A stretch of 53,954 nucleotides of DNA from Bacillus salacetis (GCF_003581585.1 NZ_QXIR01000035.1:1-53954), one strand, 5' to 3'. Shown: positions 16,836 to 28,572, counted from the first letter of the stretch. Made by a program: numbers and translations. The notes: generated by a model not told the origin, from the sequence alone.

Positions 16836-17885
16836 ATGAAAGAATTCACAGATCAAGAGGTGAATGAAATCCGTTCTTGCGAAATGCAGATGGATTCGAA
16901 TGGAGATTTTCCTGGCGAGCTGCTTCACATCATTTATGAAAAACAGTTGTTCAAGTTGTTTGTGCCGGAAAATCTAGGCGGGAGGATGGTCTCCCTTCCC
17001 GAGAGTGTCCGGATTTTCGAAGAAGCCTCAGCTATAAACGGAAGCTTTGGGTGGCTTGTCACGATCGGATCCGGCGGTGGATTTTTTGCCGGGAATATGA
17101 AGGAAGAAGTTGTGGCTGATGTCTTCCAAGAACGGGAGGCAGTGATTGCCGGTAGCGGTGCTCCGACTGGAACTGCCGAAAAATGCGAAGGCGGGTACCG
17201 TGTCACCGGAGAGTGGAAATATTGTTCAGGTGCTGAGTTTGCAACCACTTTTACGGCAAGTGCCCTGATTTCAGGAGCGGGTGAGGAGCCTGAGATGAGA
17301 GCTTTTGCTTTTACACCGGAACAGGCAGAAGTGATTGAGGATTGGAACGCTTTCGGCTTAAAAGCTACCGGAAGCCATACGTTTCGGGTGAAGGATGTTT
17401 TCGTACCCGTAGAGCGGACATTTTCAGTGTTTGAATCCAATGGGCTTTTAGAGGCACCTGTTTTCACTTATCCATTCGAACCTTTCGCACAGGCTTCGTT
17501 TACGGCTGTTGTCCTTGGGCTGGGACGCCGTTTGATGGAAGAAGCCCGGTATTATGATGGCCTGCTTAATCCAGATTCTCCTAAAAAGTCAGTGCTGGCA
17601 GGCGTGCTGGAGGAACAGGAAGCCAGGATGGAAGAGCTGAGCAGTACTTTCTATAGCACAATTGAAGGAAATTGGGATCTTCATTTAAGGGGAGAGTCGG
17701 CTGATGACCAGTACAATGAAGTTGGTACAGTGTGTGCCCGGACAGCGCAGGGAGTCCGGGAAGCGGCTTTTTCCCTGTATCCTTACCTTGGGATGTATGC
17801 CTCAGATCAGGACACCCCATTTAACAGGGTGTGGCGGGATTTGCTGACGGCTTCGCAGCATGCGTTGATTTCGCCTTATAGATGA
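16836..17885 (+). CDS. Acyl-CoA-dehydrogenase-like flavoprotein (DszC/HpaB-type monooxygenase subgroup)
   Basis: 349 aa. N-terminal helices, a middle beta domain (GGYRVTGEWKYCSGAEFAT, GLKATGSHTFRVKDVFVPVERTF) and a C-terminal helical bundle match the acyl-CoA dehydrogenase fold. GVRATGS-like GLKATGS is common to FMNH2-dependent monooxygenases of this superfamily, and the classical catalytic glutamate region is not clear, so hydroxylase and dehydrogenase roles are both open. GGAGGTGAT precedes the ATG at 16836; a GTG at 16827 lies inside that site. No reductase is adjacent. Monocistronic. Confidence 0.75.
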   Translation: MKEFTDQEVNEIRSCEMQMDSNGDFPGELLHIIYEKQLFKLFVPENLGGRMVSLPESVRIFEEASAINGSFGWLVTIGSGGGFFAGNMKEEVVADVFQEREAVIAGSGAPTGTAEKCEGGYRVTGEWKYCSGAEFATTFTASALISGAGEEPEMRAFAFTPEQAEVIEDWNAFGLKATGSHTFRVKDVFVPVERTFSVFESNGLLEAPVFTYPFEPFAQASFTAVVLGLGRRLMEEARYYDGLLNPDSPKKSVLAGVLEEQEARMEELSSTFYSTIEGNWDLHLRGESADDQYNEVGTVCARTAQGVREAAFSLYPYLGMYASDQDTPFNRVWRDLLTASQHALISPYR

Positions 17886-17923
17886 GGGAGAAAGTACCTC
17901 TGTCCAAATTCCTGAAAAAATAG

Positions 17924-17970
17924 TTGCATAGAGAATGAGTATATTGTAATATAATGAGTAAGCGCATACA
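17924..17970 (+). promoter_or_regulatory. licT promoter region with cre-like site
   Basis: A -35 candidate TTGCAT (17924-17929) is followed after 17 bases by TAATAT (17947-17952), itself overlapping TATAAT (17950-17955). AGTAAGCGCATACA (17957-17970) matches the cre consensus at 12 of 14 positions. CcpA control of the beta-glucoside genes is expected from B. subtilis. Confidence 0.5.
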
Positions 17971-17974
17971 GAAC

Positions 17975-18039
17975 GGATTGTTACTGTTGAATCAGGCAAA
18001 ACCGAGTCCCTTTATACAGGGGAAGGTTTTGCCTTTTTT
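17975..18039 (+). promoter_or_regulatory. RAT antiterminator and overlapping terminator upstream of licT
   Basis: The RNA antiterminator begins GGATTGTTACTG and ends CAGGCAAAACC (17975-18003), the classic BglG/LicT target. Its last nine bases GGCAAAACC also pair with GGTTTTGCC (18025-18033) ahead of TTTTTT, so antiterminator and terminator exclude each other. LicT thus stimulates its own expression. Confidence 0.92.
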
Positions 18040-18060
18040 GTTAATCAGGAGGTGGACGAA

Positions 18061-18888
18061 GTGAAGATTAATAAAATACTGAACAACAATGTGATTGTCT
18101 CCTTGAAGGATAAGCAGGAAGTCATCGTTATGGGGCGGGGAATCGCTTTTAATAAACGGGTTGGAGAAGACATTGATGAAGAAAAGGCAGAAAAAATCTT
18201 CACTTTGGAAGACCAGGACATTACAAAGAAGTTCAAGACCCTGATTGCGGATATTCCGATGGAGTATATGGAGTTGTCGGAGGAAATCATTCATTATGCG
18301 AAGCAAAAGCTTGGAAAGAAGCTGAATGACAGTATCTACATTTCATTGACGGATCACATCCATTTCGCGATTGAGCGTTTCCATAATAATCTCCCAATCA
18401 AGAATGGACTGCTTTGGGAAACGAAGAACCTCTATAAAGAGGAGTTTGAAATCGGTCTTGAAGCCTTGGACAAAATATGTGATCGTTTCGGGGTTCTTTT
18501 ACCGGAAGATGAGGCGGGGTTCATCGCGCTGCATCTGGTGAATGCCCAGCTGAATGAGGATATGACGAACACGGTCGACATGACTAAGGTGATTCAGGAT
18601 ATCTTGACCATAGTAAAGTACAGCTTCAAGATCGAATTTGATGAAAGTGCCTTGAACTATCACCGCTTCATTACGCATCTGAAGTTCTTTGCCCACCGGT
18701 TGGTCAAAGGCGAGCACTATAAGGATGGAAAAGATGATCTTTTGAACGTCATCATCAATAAGTATCCAGAAGCCTATCAGTGTTCTTTGAAGATCAAAAA
18801 GTTCGTTGAAAAGCAATACCGATATGAATTGACAGAAGAAGAGATCCTCTATCTGACAATTCATATTGAAAGGGTAGTCAAAAAGTAA
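18061..18888 (+). CDS. licT: BglG/LicT-family transcriptional antiterminator
   Basis: 275 aa. An N-terminal CAT RNA-binding domain (residues 1-55, MKINKILNNNVIV) precedes two PRDs (about 65-170 and 171-275) whose His residues are phosphorylated by the PTS; candidates stand in ITDH-like SLTDHIHFAI and ALHLVNAQ, and in FITHLKFFAHR and LTIHIERV. The GTG at 18061 has AGGAGG 8 bases upstream; the GTG at 18052 overlaps that site. With beta-glucosides present, dephosphorylated PRD1 lets LicT bind the RAT hairpins before itself and before bglP. Confidence 0.94.
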   Translation: MKINKILNNNVIVSLKDKQEVIVMGRGIAFNKRVGEDIDEEKAEKIFTLEDQDITKKFKTLIADIPMEYMELSEEIIHYAKQKLGKKLNDSIYISLTDHIHFAIERFHNNLPIKNGLLWETKNLYKEEFEIGLEALDKICDRFGVLLPEDEAGFIALHLVNAQLNEDMTNTVDMTKVIQDILTIVKYSFKIEFDESALNYHRFITHLKFFAHRLVKGEHYKDGKDDLLNVIINKYPEAYQCSLKIKKFVEKQYRYELTEEEILYLTIHIERVVKK

Positions 18889-18905
18889 ATAACGATTCCA
18901 CATTA

Positions 18906-18989
18906 GGATTGTTACTCTGTGAGGCAAAACCTAAATTACGGGAATGACAGGTATTCTATGTCCGGTCATCACGTAGTTTAGGTTTTTTT
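18906..18989 (+). promoter_or_regulatory. Second RAT and terminator, upstream of bglP
   Basis: GGATTGTTACT...GAGGCAAAACC (18906-18931) is a second LicT target. AAACCTAAA (18927-18935) pairs with TTTAGGTTT (18977-18985) with further inner pairs (TACG/CGTA, ATGAC/GTCAT), then a seven-T run. This sets bglP and bglH under LicT separately from licT itself. Confidence 0.92.
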
Positions 18990-19009
18990 CTTTATCAAAA
19001 TCGAGTTGA

Positions 19010-22404
<3,395 letters not shown>

Positions 22405-22412
22405 TTTTTTTG

Positions 22413-22440
22413 GGTGGAGGGTGTTCCTTCCATCTTTTTT
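22413..22440 (+). terminator. Terminator of the bgl operon
   Basis: GGTGGAGGG (22413-22421) pairs with CCTTCCATC (22426-22434), with two wobbles, a 4-base loop and then six T. Confidence 0.85.
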
Positions 22441-22551
22441 GGTTTTCAATAGCAGCTTGAGTCGTATTTTACCAGAACTCAAGCATCACTTGATAGGAAA
22501 ATCAGTCCCAGGCACCTACACTTGATTTATATTTGGAAAGAGGTGATTGGT

Positions 22552-23565
22552 TTGTTTGATATGAAGAAAGTTGGGAAGGTAATTGCGGGGTTAAGGAAGA
22601 AAAAGAAGATTACCCAGATGGCGCTTGCGGATCAAATGGGAGTCAGTTTTCAGGCGGTGAGTAATTGGGAGCGGGGAGAAACGATGCCGGATATCTCCAA
22701 GCTGCCTGACCTTGCCAGGATATTAAATGTGAGCATTGATGAGATTTTATCTAATGAAACAGGGACACAGCTGGTTAAAAACCTGGTGGAAGATGAAGAA
22801 AAAATGTCGTTCACATCTGTGGATAAAGATGAACTTTTACAAGCTGCTCCGATCATTACCCAGGATCAAGCCGATATGGTGTACCGGAATATGGATGGAG
22901 AACTGTCTTCGAAAGAGCTTACATTGATTATCCCATATATAGGGCAAGAGCTGATTGACCGTTTGGCAGAGAAGGAGTTTGATAAGTCCGGTTTGAAAGG
23001 ACTGGCGGCTATTGCGCCTTATATTGGCCAGGAGAAAATCGATTCGCTGGCAGAACTGGAAGCGGGAAGGAATACGTTTTCAGCTCTGGCTGTCATTGCT
23101 CCTTTCATCAGTCAGGGGGTCATCGATAAATGTGCTGAGCGGGAATTTGACTCTAACGGGTTAAAAGGGTTAGCTGCATTGGCCCCGTTTATCAGCCAGG
23201 AAATTGTGGATGGATGCGCGAGGAAGGAATTTGAGCAATCTGGTGGAGAAGGTTTGTCTCCATTAGTTCCCTTCATCACCCAAGAGGTTATCGAGGAGAT
23301 TGCGGTTGAGGAATTTGAAGGGAAAGGATTGGGGGCTTTGGCAGCCATGTCCCATTCGATAAGCGGGGAAATACTGTCTGATTGTGCGCGGAAAAGCTAT
23401 GAAGAAAAGGGAATCCAATCACTTTTACCAGTGGCCCCTTTCATTGATGAAACGCTTTTGAATGAACTGGCTGTGGATGCTTTAAATAAGAAGGGTTTCA
23501 CTGAGGTCAGCCCTGTCATGCCGTTTCTTGATTCGAAACTGCTTCAGGGGTCTTTAGGTAAATGA
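22552..23565 (+). CDS. XRE-family regulator with about eight 28-residue C-terminal repeats
   Basis: 337 aa. An N-terminal Cro/C1 helix-turn-helix (residues 1-70; ITQMALADQMGVSFQAVSNW) is followed by a regular array. Units of exactly 28 residues read roughly LKGLAALAPFISQEIVD then CARKEFEQSG, with the landmark APFI/PYI plus an amphipathic helix ending in Gly. Two helices per unit would stack into a solenoid (armadillo/LRV-like), a likely protein- or ligand-binding surface. The TTG at 22552 has AGAGGTG about 6 bases upstream and gives the family-like start MFDMKKVG; ATG 22561 is the alternative. Downstream of bgl but with its own terminator; regulatory target unknown. Confidence 0.82.
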   Translation: MFDMKKVGKVIAGLRKKKKITQMALADQMGVSFQAVSNWERGETMPDISKLPDLARILNVSIDEILSNETGTQLVKNLVEDEEKMSFTSVDKDELLQAAPIITQDQADMVYRNMDGELSSKELTLIIPYIGQELIDRLAEKEFDKSGLKGLAAIAPYIGQEKIDSLAELEAGRNTFSALAVIAPFISQGVIDKCAEREFDSNGLKGLAALAPFISQEIVDGCARKEFEQSGGEGLSPLVPFITQEVIEEIAVEEFEGKGLGALAAMSHSISGEILSDCARKSYEEKGIQSLLPVAPFIDETLLNELAVDALNKKGFTEVSPVMPFLDSKLLQGSLGK

Positions 23566-23578
23566 TAAAGTCTATTGG

Positions 23579-23610
23579 AGCTTTCTCTTTTTAATGAGGA
23601 AGCTTCTTTT
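23579..23610 (+). terminator. Terminator after the XRE gene
   Basis: AGCTTTCTC (23579-23587) pairs with GAGGAAGCT (23596-23604) before a T-rich run. Confidence 0.85.
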
Positions 23611-23782
23611 TTAGGTTCTTTTCGGAAATTTGATAGCTATTTTATATGAATCTGAAAAGCCCTGTTGAGGAAGAAAGAATTGTTCACAATGTCCAGGGAG
23701 AAAACGGCTGGCAGCAAGGGGATGGGGATTTTTTAATGAAAATCAGTCTATTGTTGAGAGGTTTTAGGAGAGGAGCATCCCC

Positions 23783-24100
23783 CTAAAACCTATGGATATT
23801 CGTAATCTGCGTGATCGGCACACCGGCCATTGGAAGCAGCTGCTGCAGCTCGTCCCCTATGACACTGATGTAATCGGCGCCTTCACGGAATCCGTACCGT
23901 TCCTTAATATTGATATCGAAGTTGCATTTGACCTGCAGGGCAATATCTCCTTCCCGGTCGAACGGTGGAGAGACGGTTTGGACGTCGAAACGATTGCCGT
24001 TTTTGCTGAAGGCATTGATGGTTTTGATCGCTTTGGGTTTATAGTTTTTGACGGCTTTTGGGGTATACGAAAAGGTCACCCAGCCGGTTGCGTTGATCAT
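23783..24100 (-). CDS. Hypothetical protein, 105 aa
   Basis: No family recognised. Start MINATGWVTFSYTPKAV with GAGGTG 8 bases upstream, which favours this strand over the 125-codon frame opposite, which has no binding site. Basic N-terminal half (many Lys), then a predicted beta-rich half with a charged stretch. Soluble. A 10-bp inverted repeat (AGGTTTTAGG, 23759-23768, with 23782-23791) overlaps its stop and may act as a weak terminator, though the following T run is poor. Confidence 0.6.
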   Translation of the reverse strand: MINATGWVTFSYTPKAVKNYKPKAIKTINAFSKNGNRFDVQTVSPPFDREGDIALQVKCNFDINIKERYGFREGADYISVIGDELQQLLPMAGVPITQITNIHRF

Positions 24101-24188
24101 AGTAAGAACACCTCGGATTTTAGTGAAAGGTATTCTAGAAGTATAGCAGAAGAGAGGAAATGTGAATAGGGAGGGGAATGGTTGGATC

Positions 24189-24243
24189 CTTTAACGCATT
24201 AACGCAGCCGGGGACTGTCCCCGGCTGCGTTAATGCGTTAAAG
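24189..24243. repeat. 55-bp palindrome, copy 1 (perfect)
   Basis: Ends CTTTAACGC/GCGTTAAAG, arm triplet GCC/GGC next to the core GGGGAC-T-GTCCCC. All 27 base pairs match around a single central T. Lies 6 bases beyond the stop of the DUF418 gene. A member of a family of eleven copies in this window. Confidence 0.95.
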
Positions 24244-24249
24244 CGTTTC

Positions 24250-25494
24250 TTATAGTATTCCTCTGTTATCTGCAGGTTCCGGTGATGGTTCTCTCTTTTT
24301 TATGGATTGGAACTTGCCATAGGTGAAGGATCTCCATAGCCATTCGAACGGACCGAACTGGAATTTTTTCAGCCAGAAATAGCTGAACAGGATCTGGGCG
24401 GCAAAGATGGCCAGTGCCAGTAGTGTACCTGCCCAGAGACTTACTTGTTCGTATAGGCCGAATCCGACGAAGATGGCAACGCAGATGATGGTCTGCGATA
24501 GGTAGTTGGTCAGCGCCATTTGCCCGGCGAAGCCCAGCGGCCGCAAACGCTTTTGCCACTGATTTTTTTTCAAGAGCAGGGTCAAACCCGAGATATAGAA
24601 GAAGCAAAGAGACACACCGCTGAGACTGGTAAAAAGCTGTACGTATGTTGAATTTTTGATTCCGGCACCCAGGATTTCCAGTTTATATAGGGCGAGCAGT
24701 GTGACAAGCGGAATGCTGATCAACAGGGTGATGTTCCTGATTTTGCGGATGAGCCCCAGGTGCGGGGTATCGGGCTTGAAAATTCCAGCTTTTCCTGCCG
24801 CAAGTCCGAAAAGGAACATGGCCAGTACGGGAATCATAGCCGGAATGGCGTTCAGAATGAGCGGAACTACCTCTGCATCAAGGCGGTAGGATATCAATTC
24901 ACCGTAACTTGCCGTTGTGTAGGCATCGACATAGCCGCCGATCAGGTCATTGTACATGGAAACGTTCATTCCTTGCAATTCTTCAAGCAGGCCGCTTGGC
25001 AGCAGCAGTGACAGGGCGAATAGGACATTGATGGCAAACAGCAGGCTGAATGCCCAGATGATCATCGTCTTGATTTTTCTTTTATAGAAAGCTAACAGTA
25101 ATAATCCGGTGAGGGCATAGGTGTGGAGGATGTCTCCGAACCAAAGCAGGATGATATGGGCGGCGCCGAACAGGAACAGGCCGAGGATCCTCCTTAGGTA
25201 TAAGCTTTTTACTTTCAATCCTTTCTGCTCTGCGCGGCTCATGAATATATAGAATCCGAGCCCGAACAGGAAAGAGAAAATTGTGAAGAACTTCATATCG
25301 ATGAACAGCGCGAAAAACAGGTCAATCCAATAGTCGGCTCCGGACCTCTCAACCTCGATTCCGTAATAGGAGGTTAAAAACTCCGCAGAATGAAATGCCG
25401 GCATGTTGACAAGGAATATGCCGAACAGTGCAAACCCCCGGATGATATCGATTGTCACGATACGATCCTTCCCTAAAACAGGTAATGAATTCAT
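24250..25494 (-). CDS. DUF418 (YeiB-type) integral membrane protein
   Basis: 414 aa with 9-10 predicted helices. The start RIVTIDIIRGFALFGIFLVN is the family signature, and the C-terminal DUF418 block shows GRMALTNYLSQ-like GQMALTNYLSQT and FGPFEWLWRSFTYG. Relatives are acyltransferase-like or transport-related; no function is established. The ATG at 25494 has AAAGGAG upstream; an ATG at 25512 overlaps that site. A -10-like TATAAT lies about 35 bases before the start. Palindromes of the 55-bp family stand at both ends of this gene. Confidence 0.88.
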   Translation of the reverse strand: MNSLPVLGKDRIVTIDIIRGFALFGIFLVNMPAFHSAEFLTSYYGIEVERSGADYWIDLFFALFIDMKFFTIFSFLFGLGFYIFMSRAEQKGLKVKSLYLRRILGLFLFGAAHIILLWFGDILHTYALTGLLLLAFYKRKIKTMIIWAFSLLFAINVLFALSLLLPSGLLEELQGMNVSMYNDLIGGYVDAYTTASYGELISYRLDAEVVPLILNAIPAMIPVLAMFLFGLAAGKAGIFKPDTPHLGLIRKIRNITLLISIPLVTLLALYKLEILGAGIKNSTYVQLFTSLSGVSLCFFYISGLTLLLKKNQWQKRLRPLGFAGQMALTNYLSQTIICVAIFVGFGLYEQVSLWAGTLLALAIFAAQILFSYFWLKKFQFGPFEWLWRSFTYGKFQSIKKREPSPEPADNRGIL

Positions 25495-25576
25495 AGCTTC
25501 TCTCCTTTTCAAGTATGTACATTATCATTATATATGATAGGAGTTGGAAATAATGTAAATATTTTGGTGGAAGGTG

Positions 25577-25631
25577 CTTTAACGCATTAACGCGTCCGGG
25601 GACAGTCCCCGGACGCGTTAATGCGTTAAAG
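25577..25631. repeat. 55-bp palindrome, copy 2 (perfect)
   Basis: Arm triplet TCC/GGA with neighbouring G/C, core GGGGAC-A-GTCCCC, ends CTTTAACGC/GCGTTAAAG; 27 of 27 pairs. It lies between ohr and the DUF418 gene. Compared with copy 1 the arm changes at matching positions on both sides. Confidence 0.95.
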
Positions 25632-25642
25632 GATTTAGAGAG

Positions 25643-25662
25643 TTAATCAAACGTTTGATTAA
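25643..25662. promoter_or_regulatory. 20-bp perfect palindrome, TetR-like operator candidate
   Basis: TTAATCAAACGTTTGATTAA is fully symmetric and of the form TetR/AcrR-type repressors bind. It lies 150 bases upstream of the DUF418 gene, just outside a 55-bp palindrome and just downstream of the ohr terminator. No TetR gene is in the window, so the partner is unknown. Confidence 0.45.
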
Positions 25663-25668
25663 TAAGGA

Positions 25669-25709
25669 AAACGCCCACGGTTGAGGCTTTTGCTCAACTG
25701 TGGGCGTTT
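25669..25709 (-). terminator. Terminator of ohr
   Basis: AAACGCCCACGGTTGAG (25669-25685) pairs with 25693-25709 with one wobble, a 7-base loop and T-rich sequence on the minus strand. Confidence 0.88.
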
Positions 25710-25715
25710 GTATGG

Positions 25716-26141
25716 TTACTCTACGACTTCCAATTCTACTTCGATATTTCCACGTGTTGCTTTGGAGTATGGGCAGAAGTCGTGGGCTTTGTGGACAAGG
25801 TCCTCAAGTGTGCCGCGCTCGACGCCTGTTCCTTTTACCTGCAGCTTAACCGCTAGCTTAAACCCTTGGTCTTCTTCATCTTTCAGGAGACTCACATTGG
25901 CTGTCACCTCGGAATCGAAGTTCACTTTTGCTTTTTTGGCGATCAATTGAAGAGCACCATCGAAACACGCGGCATATCCGGCAGCGAATAGCTGTTCAGG
26001 ATTGGTTGCCTCAGGAAGCTCTTTTTTTCTTGGCGTTCCAGGCATCGCTAATTGAAGGTTGATGTTTCCTTCAGAGGATTCCACGCGTCCTTCACGGCCG
26101 CCTACTGCTGAAACGGATGTAGTGAATACTTTCTCTGACAT
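25716..26141 (-). CDS. ohr: Organic hydroperoxide resistance protein (Ohr, OsmC family)
   Basis: 141 aa thiol peroxidase that reduces organic hydroperoxides. Both active-site cysteines are present, in AGYAACFDGAL (about Cys59) and HDFCPYSKAT (about Cys122), as is the early Arg/Glu region (GREGRVESSEG) and NPEQLFAAGYA. The start MSEKVFTTSVSAVGGREG matches Bacillus OhrA/OhrB. No OhrR gene is next to it and no clear OhrR box stands right before it. A degenerate 55-bp palindrome lies 41 bases upstream of the start. Confidence 0.94.
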   Translation of the reverse strand: MSEKVFTTSVSAVGGREGRVESSEGNINLQLAMPGTPRKKELPEATNPEQLFAAGYAACFDGALQLIAKKAKVNFDSEVTANVSLLKDEEDQGFKLAVKLQVKGTGVERGTLEDLVHKAHDFCPYSKATRGNIEVELEVVE

Positions 26142-26181
26142 ATAAACATTCTCCTTTATAAGTGGTTTTTTGATGTTGTGA

Positions 26182-26236
26182 CTTTAGTGCATTAACGCAG
26201 CGGGGGACTGTCCCCACTTGCGTTAGTGTGGTAAAG
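26182..26236. repeat. 55-bp palindrome, copy 3 (degenerate)
   Basis: Begins CTTTAGTGC, centre GGGGAC-T-GTCCCC, ends GTGTGGTAAAG. The two arms differ at several positions, the worst match in the family. It sits in the divergent ohr/sstT region, where it would fall into the ohr leader. Confidence 0.85.
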
Positions 26237-26474
26237 GTTCTCTTGGTTAGTTTAGACTCCTTTGGGAACTTTAAACCTTTTTGAGCATATTGGGGAGTCA
26301 GTTTGATAGTTATCAGTGAGTTCCGACTATTTTTTTCTGAGGGAAATCCATTGAAATATATCTGAGAGGTTATATAATTGTTTTTACTAGAAATACAATT
26401 GTGCGTGTGAAAAGGAATATCTGTGTGTAAAGAAAAAACAAATCTATTTTTTTAAATTGAAGGAGGGCTGTGAA

Positions 26475-27716
26475 ATGAGTAGTATTCTGAAAATGTGGGG
26501 GAAGTTAAGCCTTGTGAAGCAGATTGTCATAGGCTTGATTGTTGGTATCCTCCTTGCTGTGACGATACCTGAGGCGGCAGAGCCGCTCTCGATTCTTGGT
26601 ACGTTGTTTGTAGGTGCGTTGAAAGCCATCGCTCCTGTGCTGGTCCTTTTTTTAGTAATGTCAGCCATTGTTCAGCATAAAAGAGGCAGTCAGACGAATA
26701 TGAAATCTATCATTCTTTTATACTTGCTGGGGACTTTCCTGGCAGGGGTGACAGCTGTCTTTGTCAGCTTCATTTTTCCTGTGAGTTTGACGCTGACTGA
26801 AGGGGCGGAAGACATGACGGCTCCAGGCGGTGTCGCCGAGGTCCTGGAATCGCTGCTGTTGAATATTGTTGATAATCCTTTTAATGCTGTGGCCGATGCA
26901 AACTATATCGGGATTCTGGCGTGGGCAGTCCTTCTTGGCCTGGTGTTGAAAAATGCAGCGGATTCCACTAAGGGAGTTATTGCTGACTTCTCAGAGGCGG
27001 TTTCCAAAATTGTGGATTGGATCATTAGGTTTGCTCCGCTGGGAATCATGGGACTGGTCATCGAGTCGGTTACTTCGACAGGGATCGAAGGGCTGTTAAG
27101 CTATGGAAAGCTGCTTGCTGTCTTGATCGGCTGCATGGTGCTGGTTGCCTTGGTGGTCAATCCGGTGATTGTGTTCTTGCTTATGAGAAAAAATCCATAT
27201 CCGCTTGTGTTTAAATGTTTGAAGGAAAGCGGGATCACAGCCTTTTTCACACGGAGTTCAGCGGCCAATATCCCGGTCAACATGAGGGTATGTGAGGATT
27301 TGGGATTGAATAAGGACAGTTATTCCGTATCGATTCCTTTGGGGGCGACCATCAATATGACGGGTGCTGCTGTCACAATTACTGTGCTGACGCTTGCCGC
27401 TGTAAATACACTTGGTATCGCTGTAGATATTCCCACGGCAATCATCCTCAGTGTGGTGGCAGCCCTTTCTGCTTGCGGTGCTTCAGGGGTCGCGGGCGGT
27501 TCGTTGTTATTGATCCCGCTGGCGTGCAGCTTATTCGGGATACCAGGTGATGTGGCCATGCAGGTAGTCGGCGTGGGCTTTATCATCGGCGTACTTCAGG
27601 ATTCTTTTGAAACAGCGCTCAATTCATCAACGGATGTGCTGTTCACTGCTGCCGGTGAATTCAGGGAGTGGAAGAAGGAAGGAAAAGCGATCAAGATTAA
27701 TAATGAAGTAGCATAA
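26475..27716 (+). CDS. sstT: Na+/serine-threonine symporter SstT
   Basis: 413 aa dicarboxylate/amino acid:cation symporter fold. The serine-rich hairpin [14 protein letters not shown], the [20 protein letters not shown] motif (TM7) and [20 protein letters not shown] mark SstT specifically. AGGAGGG precedes the ATG at 26475. The 330-base upstream region carries palindrome copy 3 and a dyad AATTGT-N13-ACAATT (26376-26400) of unknown meaning. Confidence 0.94.
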   Translation: MSSILKMWGKLSLVKQIVIGLIVGILLAVTIPEAAEPLSILGTLFVGALKAIAPVLVLFLVMSAIVQHKRGSQTNMKSIILLYLLGTFLAGVTAVFVSFIFPVSLTLTEGAEDMTAPGGVAEVLESLLLNIVDNPFNAVADANYIGILAWAVLLGLVLKNAADSTKGVIADFSEAVSKIVDWIIRFAPLGIMGLVIESVTSTGIEGLLSYGKLLAVLIGCMVLVALVVNPVIVFLLMRKNPYPLVFKCLKESGITAFFTRSSAANIPVNMRVCEDLGLNKDSYSVSIPLGATINMTGAAVTITVLTLAAVNTLGIAVDIPTAIILSVVAALSACGASGVAGGSLLLIPLACSLFGIPGDVAMQVVGVGFIIGVLQDSFETALNSSTDVLFTAAGEFREWKKEGKAIKINNEVA

Positions 27717-27755
27717 AATCAGAAATACGAAATGAGAAGAAAGAAATGAGGATTG

Positions 27756-27787
27756 AGGGACAACGGCAGCCGCCGTTGTCTCTTTTT
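27756..27787 (+). terminator. Terminator of sstT
   Basis: GACAACGGC pairs with GCCGTTGTC around a 4-base loop, then TCTTTTTTG. Confidence 0.88.
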
Positions 27788-27806
27788 TGTGTAGCAGGAG
27801 CGAATG

Positions 27807-27861
27807 CTTTAGCACATTAACGCAAGTGGGGACTGTCCCCACTTGCGTTAATGCGCTAAAG
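27807..27861. repeat. 55-bp palindrome, copy 4
   Basis: Ends CTTTAGCAC/GCGCTAAAG, arm triplet AGT/ACT, core GGGGAC-T-GTCCCC; 26 of 27 pairs. It lies just after the sstT terminator. Confidence 0.95.
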
Positions 27862-27955
27862 CGTGGATTTAAGATTTATTTAAGAATTTCATAATAGTTC
27901 GTTTAGAAGTCCTTTGTAAGATGGCTTTAGAGTTTGAAACAAAGGAGGAAGCAAG

Positions 27956-28372
27956 GTGAAAGATAATAGATTGAGGTTTCGTGCTGGCAGGGGTGTTTTT
28001 CTTGGTTCATCGATATTGTTTGCTGCTTGTGTGCTGGCGCAGGTTTTTATTGCCGGGGCGGCGACTTTTGTAAATCCGGTGAATTGGGCGAAGCATACGC
28101 AGTTTGTGCACTATTTCGGGTTTTCCCTGCCGCTGTTGATGTTGTTATCAGCCTTTATCGGGAGGCTGCCAAGGAAAATCCTGATGCAGGTACTCATATT
28201 AATGGTGTTCATTTTCCTGATGTATTTTACAGCAAATATCACCAGGACACTGCCGTGGGCAGGTGCTATGCATCCGGTTTTCGCAATGGTGATACTGGGC
28301 CAGTCGGTCTGGCTTGTCACGCAGTCATGGAATTTAGGATTCAAAATGAAAAGAGGGGAGAAATCAAAATGA
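27956..28372 (+). CDS. DUF6220-type membrane protein, 138 aa
   Basis: Four predicted helices (about 12-33, 52-72, 76-96, 105-125) and a Lys-rich tail. It resembles the DUF6220 family (short four-helix proteins; HTQFVHYFGFSLPLLMLLSAF pattern); function unknown. The GTG start has AAAGGAGG upstream. Its stop overlaps the next gene's start (ATGA), so the two are co-translated, and they head a cluster with an ABC exporter and a two-component system. Confidence 0.72.
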   Translation: MKDNRLRFRAGRGVFLGSSILFAACVLAQVFIAGAATFVNPVNWAKHTQFVHYFGFSLPLLMLLSAFIGRLPRKILMQVLILMVFIFLMYFTANITRTLPWAGAMHPVFAMVILGQSVWLVTQSWNLGFKMKRGEKSK

Positions 28373-28572
28373 GATTATTTTTATCTATTCTTGTCGGTCT
28401 GTTTGGAGGGTTTGTCCTTGGAATTGCGTTATCCAGCGTGATTGGTATCATCAGTATGACGGTCTTTGGAGAACCGTTTGGCATTAAGTATCTGTCCTAC
28501 TTTATGGCAGGAATCTGTGCCGTTGCGGTGCCGATTATGGATCAAAAGAGCATGGATAGAGGGGTGAAGTAA
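28369..28572 (+). CDS. Small two-helix membrane protein, 67 aa
   Basis: MRLFLSILVGLFGGFVLGI opens one helix; a second spans about residues 38-55, and the tail MDQKSMDRGVK is charged. The ATG overlaps the DUF6220 stop and AGAGGGGAG lies 7 bases before it. The stop is directly followed by the permease ATG. This tight packing suggests it belongs to the ABC system, perhaps as an accessory subunit; no family recognised. Confidence 0.7.
   Translation: MRLFLSILVGLFGGFVLGIALSSVIGIISMTVFGEPFGIKYLSYFMAGICAVAVPIMDQKSMDRGVK

Noticed and set aside
23792..24169. 125-codon plus-strand frame
   Set aside because: The minus-strand 105-aa frame has a well-placed GAGGTG and a more natural composition; the plus frame has no binding site.
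25510..25545. Fur box before the DUF418 gene
   Set aside because: ATAATGATAATG matches half of the 19-bp consensus only; the other half is poor.
26376..26400. OhrR operator near ohr
   Set aside because: AATTGT and ACAATT are 13 bases apart, not adjacent as in OhrR boxes, and 235 bases from the ohr start on the sstT side.
28027..28368. Upstream part of the 181-codon frame ending at 28572
   Set aside because: Overlaps the DUF6220 gene; the real 67-aa gene starts at 28369 with its own binding site.
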